Shown here: piece by piece, positions 30,601-39,011 of the stretch
Numbering within the stretch: position 1 is the stretch's first letter
How the letters are laid out: the number at the start of each line of letters is the position of its first letter
Source: Pectobacterium polaris
GTDB taxonomy: Bacteria; Pseudomonadota; Gammaproteobacteria; Enterobacterales; Enterobacteriaceae
Length of the DNA: 64,000 nucleotides
Reading direction: 5' to 3'
Assembly: GCF_002307355.1 (NCBI RefSeq)
Contig: NZ_CP017481.1
Location: forward strand, 2,914,001-2,978,000
The notes under the pieces: model-generated
Told to the model about the DNA's origin: nothing
What the model saw: the letters and a program-made list of their open reading frames with translations, nothing else
The model's database searches: none
Position numbers and translations under genes: made by a program

Positions 30601-31452
30601 ATGCCAGAGAATGTGCAGCCAACACGCGTCCCCCACACTGACCGCGAGGCGATTGCCAGCCAGTCGCTGACGCTGAGTTACGAAAAGCAGGTCGTGATTG
30701 ATGCGCTGGATATCACGCTGCCCGCTCAGAAAATTTCGGTGCTGGTGGGCAGTAACGGCTGCGGTAAGAGCACGTTATTGAAGTCGTTTGCCCGCCTGCT
30801 GAAACCCACGAGCGGGACGATTATCGTCAATGGGGCGGATATTCATCGGCAATCTACCGTTGAGGTGGCAAAGTCGCTGGCGATTCTTCCGCAAACGCCG
30901 ACCGCGCCGGAAGGCCTGACGGTCTATCAACTGGTGAAGATGGGGCGCTACCCGCATCAGTCGTGGTTGAAACAGTGGTCGGAAACGGATGAAGAAAAAG
31001 TGCTTCAGGCGCTGCGCAGTACCGGCGTGCTGGCATTAAAGGATCGCGCGGTAGATTCGCTGTCCGGTGGGCAGCGCCAGCGCGTCTGGATCGCGATGAC
31101 GCTGGCGCAGGATACCGACATCGTCCTGCTGGATGAACCGACGACCTATCTCGATCTGGCGCATCAGATGGAAGTGCTGGATTTGTTGCGGGAACTGAAC
31201 GCGCAGCAGCACAAAACCATCGTTATGGTGTTGCATGATTTGAATCTGGCGTGTCGCTACGCGCATCACATGGTGGCCGTACATAACCGGACGGTATTTG
31301 CGCAGGGCAACCCGCGCGACATTCTCACGGAAGCCACGGTAAAGACGGTGTTTAACCTGAACTGTCGCATCATTGACGATCCGTTCTTCGGCACGCCGCT
31401 GTGTATTCCGTTTGGACGTGAAGCGGCGGAGACCGCGTCCGATGTCGGCTAA
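30601..31452 (+). CDS. Iron-siderophore ABC transporter ATPase
   Basis: FepC/FecE/CbrD-type ATPase, 283 residues. Walker A is GSNGCGKSTL, the Q-loop region LAILPQTP, the signature LSGGQRQRVWIAMTL and Walker B IVLLDEPTTYLDLAHQ, followed by the switch histidine in VMVLHDLN. The Walker, signature and switch elements needed for activity are intact. It energises the two FecCD-type permeases upstream. Its 3' end overlaps the start of the FhuF-like gene by 11 bases. Confidence 0.92.
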   Translation: MPENVQPTRVPHTDREAIASQSLTLSYEKQVVIDALDITLPAQKISVLVGSNGCGKSTLLKSFARLLKPTSGTIIVNGADIHRQSTVEVAKSLAILPQTPTAPEGLTVYQLVKMGRYPHQSWLKQWSETDEEKVLQALRSTGVLALKDRAVDSLSGGQRQRVWIAMTLAQDTDIVLLDEPTTYLDLAHQMEVLDLLRELNAQQHKTIVMVLHDLNLACRYAHHMVAVHNRTVFAQGNPRDILTEATVKTVFNLNCRIIDDPFFGTPLCIPFGREAAETASDVG

Positions 31453-32251
31453 CCGCCTGACCGCACCGCAGTGGGCGATGCTCTCCGGCACGCTGCAATT
31501 AACGGATGCTTCACAGCGGGCAGGGCAGGAGAGTTGCCCGAGCCGTAGGGTGTTGGATCCAGACTATTGCTGCTGGCTGCTGGAAACGCTGACGCCACCG
31601 CTGCTGTCGCCGTCGATCAAGATTACCGCCTCGCTGCTGGCGAAGCGCATTGGCTTCTTAACCACGGCTGCCAGCCTGTACGCCATGTCGGTGTATAACA
31701 AAGGGCTGAACATGACGCTGGATAACAGCGTGCTGGAATTTGGACACGCTCGCCTGTGGACATCGACCATGCCGCTTTACGATCTCACCGTGTCCCTGCC
31801 GGAGCTGGAGCAACGAGACGCATGGCGCGATAGTCTATTCGACACGCTGTTTGCTCAACACCTGTCGCCGATCCTGCATACGTTGTCGGCGGTGTCGGGC
31901 GCGCCGCTGCGCATCCTTTGGGAAAACGTTGCGGTGCGGGTGTTTTCGTTATACGAACAGCGCATTGAGTGGAACGATCCGGCGGCGGTGTGCTCACCGG
32001 GAATGACGCTGGCACAGCAGGTGCAGCAGGACTTTGACGCCTTGCTGGCGGCGCCCGGCGAACGTTTTGGCTGTGATGATAATCCGCTGAAACCGTTCTT
32101 TCGTGCGAAAACGCGGGTTCCCGTCGCGGGGCGCTCGGTGAGCTTTCGTGACGTGCGCTTTCGCCGCACCTGCTGTTTTTATTACAAGGCGTCACAGCCG
32201 CAGGAATACTGCCAAAACTGCCCATTACTGCGCCCCGCTAAAAAAACGTAG
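31442..32251 (+). CDS. FhuF-like ferric siderophore reductase
   Basis: Probable cytoplasmic [2Fe-2S] protein that reduces the imported ferric chelate and releases iron. The ATG at 31442 gives 269 residues; a longer frame from 31373 lies within the ATPase gene. The C-terminus carries CC, eleven residues, C, two residues, C (RTCCFYY to YCQNCPLL). This is the FhuF cluster motif, with one more residue than the CC-X10-C-X2-C of E. coli FhuF. An internal region (ASLLAKRIGFLTTAASLYAMS) also fits the FhuF/IucA-like reductase family. It is the last gene of the locus, and a palindromic repeat fragment follows ten bases after the stop. Confidence 0.82.
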   Translation: MSANRLTAPQWAMLSGTLQLTDASQRAGQESCPSRRVLDPDYCCWLLETLTPPLLSPSIKITASLLAKRIGFLTTAASLYAMSVYNKGLNMTLDNSVLEFGHARLWTSTMPLYDLTVSLPELEQRDAWRDSLFDTLFAQHLSPILHTLSAVSGAPLRILWENVAVRVFSLYEQRIEWNDPAAVCSPGMTLAQQVQQDFDALLAAPGERFGCDDNPLKPFFRAKTRVPVAGRSVSFRDVRFRRTCCFYYKASQPQEYCQNCPLLRPAKKT

Positions 32252-32261
32252 GGAACGTTTT

Positions 32262-32341
32262 TCAACGTCGCTTGCGACGGCCCGTAGGCCGAGTATTTAA
32301 GAGAAGCCAACGCACATGTAGCTTGAAGTATGACGGGGATA
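32262..32341. repeat. MITE-like palindromic repeat, shortened inverted copy
   Basis: On the minus strand this reads TATCCCCGTCATACTTCAAG and continues with CATGTGCGTTGGCT and AAATACTCGGCC, matching the left half of the element at 15610-15810 with scattered changes. Only about 80 bases are present. It sits between the siderophore locus and rhlE. Confidence 0.8.
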
Positions 32342-32398
32342 GAATCTCTGCTACAATCGTCGGCAGTCATGCACCGTAGTTGTGCTCGTTCACCGTGG

Positions 32399-32447
32399 TT
32401 GTTGCGTATGTCGTTGTTTACGTAGATTGTTACGTGAGTTGTTACGT
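32399..32447 (+). repeat. Four short TTGTT(T)RCGT repeats upstream of rhlE
   Basis: TTGTTGCGT at 32399, TTGTTTACGT at 32414, TTGTTACGT at 32427 and TTGTTACGT at 32439 form an imperfect series with spacings of 15, 13 and 12 bases. It lies about 90 to 140 bases before the rhlE start. It may be an array of protein-binding sites or a slippage product. Confidence 0.6.
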
Positions 32448-32537
32448 ATATAGCGGCTCAGCAAACCCGTCTTACTGACCCTCTGAAAACTACACCGGCT
32501 ACTGTCCGGTCAGAGCGGATCTGGAGTTGTTCTCTTT

Positions 32538-33974
32538 ATGTCATTTGATTCTCTCGGCCTGAGTGCCGATATTCTGCGCGCGATTGACGAGCAGGGTTAT
32601 CGCGATCCTACTCCTGTTCAGCGTCAGGCGATTCCTGTCGTGCTGGAAGGGCGCGATTTAATGGCCAGCGCGCAAACCGGTACGGGCAAAACAGCGGGCT
32701 TTACGCTGCCGTTATTGCAATTGCTGACCAGCCGTGAAGCGCAGCACAAAGGAAAAGGTCGCCGTCCGGTACGTGCGCTGATCCTGACGCCAACCCGTGA
32801 GTTGGCTGCGCAGATTGATGAAAATGTGAAGTCGTATAGCAAGTATCTGAGCCTGCGTTCACTGGTCGTATTCGGTGGTGTGAGCATTAACCCACAGATG
32901 ATGAAACTGCGCGGCGGCGTAGATATTCTGGTGGCGACACCGGGACGCCTGCTCGATCTGGAGCATCAGCGCGCTGTTGATCTGTCACAGATTGAAATTC
33001 TGGTGCTGGATGAAGCAGACCGTATGCTGGATATGGGCTTCATTCACGACATTCGCCGTGTACTGGCGAAGCTGCCCGCTAAGCGTCAAAACCTGCTGTT
33101 CTCCGCGACCTTCTCTGATGAGATCAAAGCGCTGGCGAACAAGCTGCTGACTAATCCCGCCTCGGTTGAAGTCGTGCGTCGTAATACGCCGTCTGAACTG
33201 GTTACGCAGCACGTGCATTTTGTTGATAAGCGCCGCAAGCGTGAACTGTTGTCGCAGCTGATTGGTGAAAATAACTGGCAGCAGGTGCTGGTATTTACCC
33301 GCACCAAGCACGGTGCTAACCACTTGGCTGAGCTGCTGGAAAAAGACGGTATTACCGCTGCGGCTATCCACGGTAATAAAAGTCAGGGAGCGCGTACTCG
33401 TGCACTGGCGAACTTCAAAGACGGCAGCATTCGCGTGCTGGTTGCGACAGATATCGCCGCGCGTGGTCTGGATATCGACCAACTGCCGCACGTGGTGAAC
33501 TATGAGCTGCCAAACGTGCCGGAAGATTACGTTCACCGTATCGGCCGTACCGGTCGTGCGGAAGCAACGGGCGAAGCGCTGTCGCTGGTCTGTGTGGATG
33601 AACACAAACTGCTGCGCGACATCGAGCGTCTGTTGAAGCGTGAGATCCCACGTATCGCTATCGAAGGCTACGAGCCGGATCCGTCCATCAAGGCAGAACC
33701 GATTGTGAATGGCCGTCAGGGCAACCGTGGTGGCGGCGGCGGTGCGCGTAACGCATCTCCTCGCGCACAGTCTGGCGCGCCACGCGGTCAGTCCGAGCGC
33801 AGCCAGGGTCAAGGCGAACGCCGTCCGGCCGATGGCAATCGCCAGCCGCGTAAAGCGGGCGGTAATAGCGATAGCCCGTGGGGTGGTAATAAAGGTAATA
33901 GCGGGAAAGGTAGTGGCGAAGGCCAACGCCGCGCACCGCGTCCGCAAAATCGCAGTAAGCCAGCGGACAAGTAA
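32538..33974 (+). CDS. rhlE: ATP-dependent RNA helicase RhlE
   Basis: DEAD-box RNA helicase with roles in ribosome assembly and RNA turnover, 478 residues (454 in E. coli). Motifs in order are the Q motif [10 protein letters not shown] near residue 26, AQTGTGKT near 49, PTRELA, VATPGRL, DEAD near 158, SAT, and the C-terminal HRIGRTGR near 336. Beyond about residue 390 the protein is a disordered tail rich in Gly, Arg, Gln and Asn that probably binds RNA, and it accounts for the greater length. In E. coli rhlE is divergent from cecR; here it follows the iron locus. Confidence 0.95.
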   Translation: MSFDSLGLSADILRAIDEQGYRDPTPVQRQAIPVVLEGRDLMASAQTGTGKTAGFTLPLLQLLTSREAQHKGKGRRPVRALILTPTRELAAQIDENVKSYSKYLSLRSLVVFGGVSINPQMMKLRGGVDILVATPGRLLDLEHQRAVDLSQIEILVLDEADRMLDMGFIHDIRRVLAKLPAKRQNLLFSATFSDEIKALANKLLTNPASVEVVRRNTPSELVTQHVHFVDKRRKRELLSQLIGENNWQQVLVFTRTKHGANHLAELLEKDGITAAAIHGNKSQGARTRALANFKDGSIRVLVATDIAARGLDIDQLPHVVNYELPNVPEDYVHRIGRTGRAEATGEALSLVCVDEHKLLRDIERLLKREIPRIAIEGYEPDPSIKAEPIVNGRQGNRGGGGGARNASPRAQSGAPRGQSERSQGQGERRPADGNRQPRKAGGNSDSPWGGNKGNSGKGSGEGQRRAPRPQNRSKPADK

Positions 33975-33982
33975 AATCGATA

Positions 33983-34007
33983 GGGAGCCCAGCGGCTCCC
34001 TTTTTTT
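33983..34007 (+). terminator. Rho-independent terminator after rhlE
   Basis: A perfect stem GGGAGCC/GGCTCCC with a four-base loop is followed by seven T residues. It begins 9 bases after the rhlE stop. The convergent exporter gene ends at 34014. Confidence 0.9.
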
Positions 34008-34013
34008 ATCGCG

Positions 34014-34913
34014 TTATTTCGCCGTGGCAGGCTGTGCGGTCAGACGACGTGGACGATAGAACATCGCTGCGTTGCCCGCCAGAATCAGCAGCAGGCCGAT
34101 AAGCGCGTTGGGCCGCCACTGGTAGTCTTCAAATAGTGTCGAAATCGACAGTGCCACCAGCGGAAAGAGCAGCGTGGTATACGCGGCCTGACTGGCACCG
34201 ATGCGACCGATCAGGCTGAAGTAGGCACCGAAGCCGATGACTGAACCAAAGATAGCCAGATAGAACAGTGAACCCAGATAGCTGGCGCTGTACTCCGGTG
34301 CGAAGCTATATCCCTGAATCAGGCTGAACAACCCCATCCATAGCGCACCATATCCCATGCCCCAGCCGTTGGTCGTCAGTATGTCGCGGCCCTGTCGCTG
34401 GTGCTGGGCGCTAATCATATTGCCGAGCGAGAAGCAGTAGGTGCCCAGAATGCTTAATCCCACGCCCCACAGCAAATGGGGCTGTGCGTCGATTTGCATC
34501 AGGTCATGCCAGAACAGCGCGACGATGCCGATCAGCCCGAGCGGTGTGGCGATCGCCACGTTACGTGTTAACGGCTGGCCGAAGAAAATACGGCTGTTAA
34601 AGGCGTTAAACAGTACCGCCATCGAAAAAATGATGGATTCCAATCCGCTCGAAATCCAGGCGATGGCGTGATAAAAACAGAGAAAGTTGACGCCGAACAC
34701 GCATAGCCCTTGTACCATACACAGCAGGTGAGCGCGTGATGAAAGCGGACGCAGGCGACGCGTCAGGGCCAGAATTGTCAGCAAGATGGCCGATGCCAGC
34801 GCAAAGCGCCAGAACACGGAGACTTCGGCCGCGACCTTGCCGTGTTGCAGGCTAATCGCGATCCAGGTCGTGCCCCAAATCAGGACGACAGAAAAATAGA
34901 GTAAGGTATTCAT
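34014..34913 (-). CDS. EamA/DMT-family transporter
   Basis: Ten-helix drug/metabolite transporter, 299 residues, consisting of two EamA repeats. The N-terminus VVLIWGTTWIAISLQHG and the centre (GLFSLIQGYSFAPEYSASYLGSLFYLAIFGSVIGFGAYFSLI) are typical. Such proteins export amino acids or other small metabolites, and the substrate cannot be told from the sequence. The gene is divergent from an AraC-family regulator 115 bases away, which probably controls it. Confidence 0.88.
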   Translation of the reverse strand: MNTLLYFSVVLIWGTTWIAISLQHGKVAAEVSVFWRFALASAILLTILALTRRLRPLSSRAHLLCMVQGLCVFGVNFLCFYHAIAWISSGLESIIFSMAVLFNAFNSRIFFGQPLTRNVAIATPLGLIGIVALFWHDLMQIDAQPHLLWGVGLSILGTYCFSLGNMISAQHQRQGRDILTTNGWGMGYGALWMGLFSLIQGYSFAPEYSASYLGSLFYLAIFGSVIGFGAYFSLIGRIGASQAAYTTLLFPLVALSISTLFEDYQWRPNALIGLLLILAGNAAMFYRPRRLTAQPATAK

Positions 34914-35028
34914 TGGGTGATTCCGTATGAGTGCATGGCGACAGTATGGCGCGTGCGTTTGTCGCGGGCTTTCAGCACCTTGCGGTAAATAACAGAATCT
35001 TGCGGTTAAGTGAAAAACGGAGGCAGCA

Positions 35029-35901
35029 ATGCATCGTTATAAAGCGTTCGATACCATGCTGCATCATAAAACCGAGCTGCGCGACACCGTCGAGCTGACC
35101 TCCTGCGTGCGGCTGGCTTCATGGTTTAACCGCCACGATCGCGTCACGATGGAAAACACTGAACACCATACGCTCAGCCTTTATACCGCTGGTGGTTATG
35201 AGAGCTATCATAAAACGGCGGACGGCTGGCATAACGGCGGCGGGCCGGATCGTTTCTGCCTGATGCCGAAACAAAGCGCCTCTACTTGGGATCTTCGTGG
35301 CGACCTCGAGTTTGTGCATCTGTATTTTGATGATGCGCACCTGCGGCAGTTGGCCGAGCAAACCTGGGATCGTAGCCCGGCGTCGATCTGCACGGAAGAG
35401 CGGGTATTTGGTAGCGATCCGCTGATTACCTCGCTGTATCGACAATTTCTGCTCAGCAATCGCTGGGACGACTCGGCGAATCAGCTTGTGCTGAGTAGCG
35501 CCGCGACGCTGTTGATGATTCAGGTGCTGCGTAGTTACACCCAATTGCAGTGGGAACTGCCTACGGTGCGCGGCGGGCTGGCACCTGTTGTACTGCGGCG
35601 CAGCAAGATGCAAATTGAAGCACATCTCGATCAGCCACTGACGCTACAGACGCTGGCGGCGGAAGCGGGGCTTAGCGAGTTTCACTTTGCACGCATGTTT
35701 CGCCAGAGTGTGGGAATGGCACCGCATCAGTATGTTCTGAAACAGCGGCTAGCCCGCGCGGAAGCACTCGTGCGTCAAGGTACGCAGTCGATCACGGACA
35801 TCGCGTTGGCCTGCGGGTTCAGCTCCGCCAGCCACCTGAGCCACCAATTCAAAAAGGAATACGGCCTGACGCCGTCGGCGCTGCGGCTGGCGCAGAAGTA
35901 G
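35029..35901 (+). CDS. AraC-family transcriptional regulator
   Basis: Regulator of 290 residues with a ligand-sensing N-terminal region (about residues 1-185) and a C-terminal double helix-turn-helix (about 190-290): LTLQTLAAEAGLSEFHFARMF and SITDIALACGFSSASHLSHQFKKEYG. The N-terminal part, with HTLSLYTAGGYESYHKTADGW and FCLMPKQSASTWDLRGD, resembles a cupin-like sensor. It is divergent from the DMT exporter and is its most likely regulator. The inducer is unknown. Confidence 0.88.
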   Translation: MHRYKAFDTMLHHKTELRDTVELTSCVRLASWFNRHDRVTMENTEHHTLSLYTAGGYESYHKTADGWHNGGGPDRFCLMPKQSASTWDLRGDLEFVHLYFDDAHLRQLAEQTWDRSPASICTEERVFGSDPLITSLYRQFLLSNRWDDSANQLVLSSAATLLMIQVLRSYTQLQWELPTVRGGLAPVVLRRSKMQIEAHLDQPLTLQTLAAEAGLSEFHFARMFRQSVGMAPHQYVLKQRLARAEALVRQGTQSITDIALACGFSSASHLSHQFKKEYGLTPSALRLAQK

Positions 35902-35972
35902 ACCGGAGAAAGTAGACGGGCAAACAGTCAGTGAGGCGGACGAGTGTCCGCCTCACGCTTTTCTGGACGCGA

Positions 35973-37202
35973 TTATTTCGCCGCCAGCAGGCATAAATTC
36001 AATGCCACTTCATACGATTTCACAAACGACGGCACAGGAAGAAACTCAAAGCGCGAGTGGAAATTGTGTGCGCCAGTGAAGAAGTTCGGCGTGAGCAACC
36101 CTTTGGCAGACAGCGCAGCGCCGTCCGTGCCGCCGCGCATTGGTGTCACTTTGGGTTCAATGCCTAGCGTGTCGAGTGCGGCAAACAGCAGGTCGATAGC
36201 GCGGCGATCGTCGGTGATGGCGTTGCTGATATTGCTGTAGATATCGGTGAGGGCATAGGTCACGCTGCCAGTCGGGTACTGCGCGGCAATCTTCTCTGCG
36301 ATTGCGGCGATCTGCTGCTTACGCTGTTCAAACGTGGCTAAATCAAAGTCGCGGATAGACGCCTTGAGCTTCGCTTCATTGGCATTCGCCGTCAGGTCGT
36401 TAAACCAGACATAACCCTCGCGTCCTTCCGTGTGCTCCGGCGTCTGCTGGCGATCGAACTGGCTGATAAAGTCATGTGCCATGAGCAGCGGGTTAACCAG
36501 CACGCCTTTCGCCGACATCGGGTGCGCTGGCACACCGGTAAAGCGAATTTCCGCGGAAGCCGCATTGAAGTTCTCATACACCACTTCACCCAGCTCGCAG
36601 CAGTCGATGGTGTAGGCAAAATCAACATCGAAGCGTTTGAGATCGAGCGCTTTCGCTCCACGCAGCCCAATCTCTTCATCTGGTACGAAGGCGACCACGA
36701 TATCGCCGTGCAGCGTCGCGTCACTCAGGTTCTCCATGAGCGTCATGACCACGGTAACGGCGGCCTTGTTGTCCGCGCCGAGTACGCTGGTGCCGTTGCT
36801 AAAAATAATGTCCTGCCCAACATACGGCAGAATTTCTGGGTGTTCCGCCGTGCGCAGCCAGATGTCCTGTTCGGCATTCAGGCACAGGTCTTCACCGGTA
36901 AAACGCAGCGTTTGCGGGTGAATATTCGGCGACAGGCCGACGTCAACCGTATCGATATGAGTAATAAAACCGATGCGCGGTGCGGACGGACAGTTGCCCG
37001 GCTTCACGGCCGTCACGGTGGCGTGCTCATCAATCACCACATCCTGTAGGCCCAGCACGCGGAGTTCGTCCGCCAGCAATCGCGCCATTTCATGCTGTTC
37101 CGGTGTGCTAGGCAACGTTGTCGAACGGGCATCGCTTTGGCTGGTGACGGCGAGGTAACGGTAAAAACGCGTGCTGAGCTGATGAGCTAAACGGTCTGTC
37201 AT
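35973..37202 (-). CDS. pepT: Tripeptide aminopeptidase (peptidase T)
   Basis: Zinc metallopeptidase of family M20 that removes the N-terminal residue of tripeptides, 409 residues (408 in E. coli). Metal-site segments are FITHIDTVD near residue 75, GADNKAAV near 140, PDEEIGLRG near 175, YTIDCCELGEV near 196 and the C-terminal GGTDGAALSAKG with an HNFHSRFEF segment. A lid domain lies in the middle. It is a single gene convergent with the AraC gene and divergent from the DppA-like gene, so peptide use is a shared theme. Confidence 0.96.
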   Translation of the reverse strand: MTDRLAHQLSTRFYRYLAVTSQSDARSTTLPSTPEQHEMARLLADELRVLGLQDVVIDEHATVTAVKPGNCPSAPRIGFITHIDTVDVGLSPNIHPQTLRFTGEDLCLNAEQDIWLRTAEHPEILPYVGQDIIFSNGTSVLGADNKAAVTVVMTLMENLSDATLHGDIVVAFVPDEEIGLRGAKALDLKRFDVDFAYTIDCCELGEVVYENFNAASAEIRFTGVPAHPMSAKGVLVNPLLMAHDFISQFDRQQTPEHTEGREGYVWFNDLTANANEAKLKASIRDFDLATFEQRKQQIAAIAEKIAAQYPTGSVTYALTDIYSNISNAITDDRRAIDLLFAALDTLGIEPKVTPMRGGTDGAALSAKGLLTPNFFTGAHNFHSRFEFLPVPSFVKSYEVALNLCLLAAK

Positions 37203-37334
37203 AACGAATCCTTTTTATTCAGTAATAGCTATGACAGTTATCCTAACGTAGAAATTATTTCATTCGGTGGTTTTATTTGTCATTTTATCGTCATGGTTTT
37301 TATATTTCAGACAGAGATAGTCAGAAAGCAAACG

Positions 37335-37380
37335 CACTAAATGGGACACGAATAACACTAAATGGGACATGAATAACACT
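37335..37380 (+). repeat. 21-base tandem duplication upstream of the DppA-like gene
   Basis: CACTAAATGGGACACGAATAA at 37335 is repeated with one change at 37356, followed by a partial third CACT at 37377. The array ends 16 bases before the start codon, so it lies in the untranslated leader or promoter. The 21-base period is two helical turns. Confidence 0.9.
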
Positions 37381-37396
37381 ACAAGCGAGGACTGGA

Positions 37397-38992
37397 ATGA
37401 AAAAAGCAGGAATACGATTGACTCTGGCAGCGTTGACGCTGGCGGTCGCTTCAGCGGCCTCAGCGAATACGCTGGTGTACTGCTCGGAAGGATCGCCGGA
37501 AAACTTTAACCCGCAGCTTTACACCTCCGGCACCAGCGTGGATGCCAGCGCTGTGCCGATTTATAACCGTCTGGTAGATTTCAAAGTGGGCACCACGGAG
37601 CTGGTGCCGAGTCTGGCGGAGAGTTGGGACGTCAGTGCTGATGGGCGTGTCTATACCTTCCATTTGCGTAAAGGCGTGAAATTCCAGAGCAATAAATACT
37701 TCAAACCTTCGCGTGATTTTACCGCCGACGACGTTATTTTCTCCTTCATGCGGCAAAAAGATCCGCAGCACCCTTACCACAGCGTCTCGAAAGGGACCTA
37801 TGCCAATTTTGAGAGCTTGTCCTTTGGCTCGTTGATTCAGAGCATCGAGAAAGTGGATGACCACACGGTGCGCTTTACGCTCTCCCATGCGGAAGCCCCA
37901 TTTCTGGCCGATTTAGCCTGGTACTTCGCGTCTATTCTCTCTGCGGAATATGCCGATGCGATGCTCAAAGCCGGGACGCCGGAGCGTGTGGACATGGATC
38001 CGATTGGCACCGGACCGTTTGAATTAGCGCAATATCAGAAGGATTCTCGCATCCTGTTTAAAGCGTTCCCCGACTATTGGGAAGGCAAGGCCAAGCTGGA
38101 TCGGCTGATTTTCACCATCACGCCGGATGCCTCCGTGCGGTACGCCAAGCTGGAGAAGAATGAGTGTCAGGTGATGCCGTTCCCTAATCCCGCCGACCTG
38201 CCGCGCATGAAAGAAAACAAGGACATCGTGCTGATGCAAAAGGCCGGACTGAACACCGGCTTCCTGTCGTTCAATACCCAGAAAGCACCGACGGATAATG
38301 TGAAGGTGCGGCAGGCGTTAACGATGGCGATTAACAAGCCGGCGATTATCGAAGCTGTTTTCCAGGGAACCGGAACGGCGGCGAAAAACCTGCTGCCGCC
38401 GGGCGTCTGGAGTGCCGATAGCGACCTGAAAGACTATGACTACGATCCTGAGAAGGCGAAGGCGTTACTGAAAGAAGCCGGTTTGGCGGAGGGCACCGCT
38501 ATCGAACTGTGGGCGATGCCGGTACAGCGCCCGTATAACCCGAACGCTCGCCGCATGTCGGAGATGATTCAGGCGGACTGGGCGAAAGTCGGTGTGCAGG
38601 CCAAAATTGTCACCTTCGAGTGGGGCGAATACCTGAAAAGGGTGAAAGGCGGTGAGCATCAGGCGGCACTGATGGGCTGGACAACGGCAACGGGCGATCC
38701 TGATAACTTCTTCGGGCCGCTCTTTACCTGTACGGCGGCCAACGGTGGTTCCAACTCGGCAAAATGGTGTTATGCGCCGTTTGATAAACTCATTATCGAA
38801 GCGCGCGCTTCACAGGATCATGAGCAGCGTATTGCCCTGTACAAGCAGGCGCAGCAGATGATGCACGATCAGGCACCGGCCGTCATGATTGCGCATTCCA
38901 CCATCTTTGAACCCGTACGTAAGGAAGTGACCGGATATGAGGTCGACCCGTTCGGTAAGCATATTTTCTATCAGGTAGACGTGAAGAAATAA
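37397..38992 (+). CDS. DppA-like dipeptide ABC transporter substrate-binding protein (orphan)
   Basis: Periplasmic family 5 binding protein of 531 residues (E. coli DppA 535). A signal peptide (MKKAGIRLTLAALTLAVASAASA) is followed by NTLVYCSEGSPENFNPQLYTSG, and long stretches match DppA, for example NECQVMPFPNPADLPRMK, WAMPVQRPYNPNARRMSEM and KIVTFEWGEYLKR. No permease or ATPase genes are nearby, so it must use the Dpp membrane components encoded elsewhere, or act in heme or peptide sensing. It is probably a paralogue rather than DppA itself, which normally heads dppABCDF. Two tandem repeats flank the gene. Confidence 0.88.
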   Translation: MKKAGIRLTLAALTLAVASAASANTLVYCSEGSPENFNPQLYTSGTSVDASAVPIYNRLVDFKVGTTELVPSLAESWDVSADGRVYTFHLRKGVKFQSNKYFKPSRDFTADDVIFSFMRQKDPQHPYHSVSKGTYANFESLSFGSLIQSIEKVDDHTVRFTLSHAEAPFLADLAWYFASILSAEYADAMLKAGTPERVDMDPIGTGPFELAQYQKDSRILFKAFPDYWEGKAKLDRLIFTITPDASVRYAKLEKNECQVMPFPNPADLPRMKENKDIVLMQKAGLNTGFLSFNTQKAPTDNVKVRQALTMAINKPAIIEAVFQGTGTAAKNLLPPGVWSADSDLKDYDYDPEKAKALLKEAGLAEGTAIELWAMPVQRPYNPNARRMSEMIQADWAKVGVQAKIVTFEWGEYLKRVKGGEHQAALMGWTTATGDPDNFFGPLFTCTAANGGSNSAKWCYAPFDKLIIEARASQDHEQRIALYKQAQQMMHDQAPAVMIAHSTIFEPVRKEVTGYEVDPFGKHIFYQVDVKK

Positions 38993-39011
38993 GATCGTGA
39001 AGAAATAAGAT
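38980..39011 (+). repeat. 16-base perfect tandem repeat spanning the stop codon of the DppA-like gene
   Basis: CGTGAAGAAATAAGAT occurs at 38980-38995 and again at 38996-39011. The first copy includes the last codons and TAA stop of the DppA-like gene. The second copy repeats them outside the gene. This is a clear short duplication event. Confidence 0.9.

Noticed and set aside
32985..33947. 320-codon frame opposite rhlE
   Set aside because: Lies entirely antisense to the well-supported helicase gene and shows no protein-family character; a composition artefact of GC-rich coding sequence.
37335..37380. Tandem repeats as a CRISPR array
   Set aside because: Repeats are contiguous with no spacers and only two units; no cas genes in the window.
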